From positions 1 through 6,607 of the forward strand of contig DUJI01000084.1 in NCBI GenBank assembly GCA_013329855.1: DNA of 6,607 bases, in the 5' to 3' direction. Positions 5,678-6,607 of this stretch are shown piece by piece. Source of the DNA: Thermoplasmata archaeon (GTDB lineage: Archaea > Thermoplasmatota > Thermoplasmata > RBG-16-68-12). The notes under the pieces were generated by a model, which had not been told where the DNA came from, made no database searches, and worked only from the letters and a program-made list of their open reading frames with translations. The position numbers and the translations under genes are program-made. Each line of letters starts with the position of its first letter. The stretch's first letter is position 1.

Positions 5678-6271
5678 CTACCAGGGCACCCCGTAGACCG
5701 GGCGCAGTTCATCCACGCGCTTGACCCAGTTCGTCAGCGGTCTCCCGTCGAGCTCGTCCTCGAGCCGGTCCAGGAAGGCGTGCGTGCCGGCCACGAAGCC
5801 CCTCGCGGTCTGCTGGGTGAGGTGCCGGTGCGTGATCCGGAGGATCGTGCCGTCGCCGTCCGGGGTCAGCTCCCACCGCACGACGCTCCGCTCTCCGTGC
5901 GGGAGGTACTCCCGCGGCTCCACGTTCCACTCGTGCTCGTACACCCGCGGCGGGTCCCACGTGAGGATCTTCCCCATGACGTGGAACTGGGAGATGCCGC
6001 TGACATAGTCGATGCTCCCTCCTGCGCGGGCCTCGAGGCGGGCCTTCGTCATGTACCACCGCGCGAGGTGCTCGGGGTTCGTGATCGCGTCCCAGACCAC
6101 CTCGATGGGGTGGTCGAGGTGCCGCTCGAACGCGAGGGTGGCGAAGTCGCCCTCGTAGGTGACCGTGCCGGGTCGCTCCTCGCGGGATTGGGTCATCGGG
6201 ACGCCTTCCTGGAGCCCGTCGTCCCGGGGCTCCGCGCGATTCCGCTTGAACCCACCGCCCGTCTCGGTCAT
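5678..6271 (-). CDS. AHSA1/SRPBCC-domain protein
   Basis: This is a 197-residue protein of the SRPBCC superfamily, AHSA1 branch, a helix-grip fold with a hydrophobic ligand cavity. The domain spans about 44-175 and shows the family pattern: ATLAFERHLDHPIEVVWDAITNPEHLARWY, then GGSIDYV, HVMGKILTWDPPRVYEHEW, SVVRWELTPDGDGTILRITH, and a terminal helix FLDRLEDELDG. The first 40 residues are polar and poorly conserved. The ATG at 6271 overlaps the regulator's stop (ATGA) and has a good AAAGGAG eight bases upstream, which decides the start against the longer open frame to 6373. An internal ATG at 6196 (MTQSREERP) is a weaker alternative. Members next to ArsR-type regulators are common. The ligand is unknown, and a role in stress response or detoxification is only inferred. 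Confidence 0.88.
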   Translation of the reverse strand: MTETGGGFKRNRAEPRDDGLQEGVPMTQSREERPGTVTYEGDFATLAFERHLDHPIEVVWDAITNPEHLARWYMTKARLEARAGGSIDYVSGISQFHVMGKILTWDPPRVYEHEWNVEPREYLPHGERSVVRWELTPDGDGTILRITHRHLTQQTARGFVAGTHAFLDRLEDELDGRPLTNWVKRVDELRPVYGVPW

Positions 6272-6607
6272 GGCCTTTTCTCCTTTCTCGCCGCCCGGAC
6301 CGCACCCGCGTTCAGGTAGCGTTCCAGGGAGTCGAGCGTCTCGGGCCACATGGCCTGGTACTTGGCGACCCACTCGTACAGCTCGGCCATCCCCTCGGGC
6401 TTGAGGGCGTAGATCCGCTGCTGTGCGCGGACGGTCACGTCGACCAGGCGGGCATCGCGGAGCACCCGTAGGTGCCGGGACACGCCGGGCTGGGTGAGGT
6501 TCGGGAACTCCGCCGCGAGGGCTCCCGCGTTGCGGGACCCCCGGGCGAGGAGGTCGGGGATGCGTCGCCTCGTGGGATCGGCCACCGCGGCGAACGCGGC
6601 CGTGGTC
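6268..6607 (-). CDS. ArsR-family winged-helix transcriptional regulator (5' end outside the window)
   Basis: This is a DNA-binding repressor-type regulator of which 112 residues are visible. The frame is open to the right edge as TTAAFAAVADPTRRR, and FAALADPTRRR is the canonical first helix of this family. The true start is therefore probably only a few codons beyond the window, and the in-frame GTG at 6585 is not the start. The helix-turn-helix runs through GALAAEFPNLTQPGVSRHLR, with recognition helix TQPGVSRHLRVLRDARLV, and the wing is VDVTVRAQQRIYALKPEG. A C-terminal helix (ELYEWVAKYQAMWPETLDSLERYL) would form the dimer interface. No cysteines are visible, so a classical thiolate metal sensor such as ArsR itself is unlikely; the protein fits the metal-independent subgroup that travels with AHSA1 genes. 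It overlaps the AHSA1 gene by 4 bp and probably represses its own operon; the operator would lie outside the window. Confidence 0.92.
   Translation of the reverse strand, partial: TTAAFAAVADPTRRRIPDLLARGSRNAGALAAEFPNLTQPGVSRHLRVLRDARLVDVTVRAQQRIYALKPEGMAELYEWVAKYQAMWPETLDSLERYLNAGAVRAARKEKRP
6280..6286 (-). promoter_or_regulatory. Shine-Dalgarno site of the AHSA1 gene
   Basis: AAAGGAG on the minus strand, eight bases before the ATG at 6271 and inside the last codons of the upstream regulator, is the clearest ribosome site in the window. With the 4-bp ATGA overlap it indicates coupled translation. It contrasts with the absence of such sites before the likely operon-first genes. Confidence 0.65.

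Noticed and set aside
5780..6319. Plus-strand open frame of 179 codons
   Set aside because: It is a shadow of the AHSA1 gene; no recognisable fold.
1..6607. CRISPR array, insertion sequence, tRNA or rRNA
   Set aside because: I found no spaced direct repeats, transposase motifs, terminal inverted repeats or tRNA/rRNA-like sequences. A subtle structured RNA could be missed by eye.

Overview
This 6.6 kb window is very GC-rich and gene-dense. The first third reads on the plus strand and the rest, from about 2000 to the right edge, on the minus strand. It is most likely archaeal, probably from a high-GC uncultured Thermoplasmatota-like lineage. The evidence is indirect: AT-rich TATA-like boxes sit about 26-36 nt before several starts in otherwise GC-rich DNA (clearest at 3142-3148), Shine-Dalgarno sequences are mostly absent from operon-first genes, and the VapB is of a type common in archaea. 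No rRNA or universal marker gene is present, so a bacterial host is not excluded.

Plus strand, left to right: the 3' end of a gene for a beta-rich, probably exported protein (to 260); a polytopic membrane protein with a C-terminal extracytoplasmic beta domain (322-1524); and a small membrane-anchored helical protein whose reading frame is broken (1619-1984). This block converges with the minus-strand genes at about 1985-2001.

Minus strand, in transcription order from the right edge: an ArsR-type winged-helix regulator (5' end cut off) overlaps by 4 bp an AHSA1/SRPBCC protein. Next come a cysteine-dioxygenase-family thiol dioxygenase, a stand-alone PD-(D/E)xK nuclease-fold protein, a vapBC toxin-antitoxin pair with its own AT-rich promoter, a two-TM membrane protein, a GYD-domain protein and an arylamine N-acetyltransferase. 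GYD and NAT probably share one transcript. Every gap between genes is under about 110 bp, and I see no tRNA, rRNA, CRISPR array, insertion sequence or long repeat.

No large new system stands out. The items most worth a second look are the frame break at about 1717, the dioxygenase with full catalytic residues but no obvious substrate-binding Arg, the small nuclease beside vapBC, the NAT in a probably archaeal genome, and the GYD start that a promoter moves downstream.
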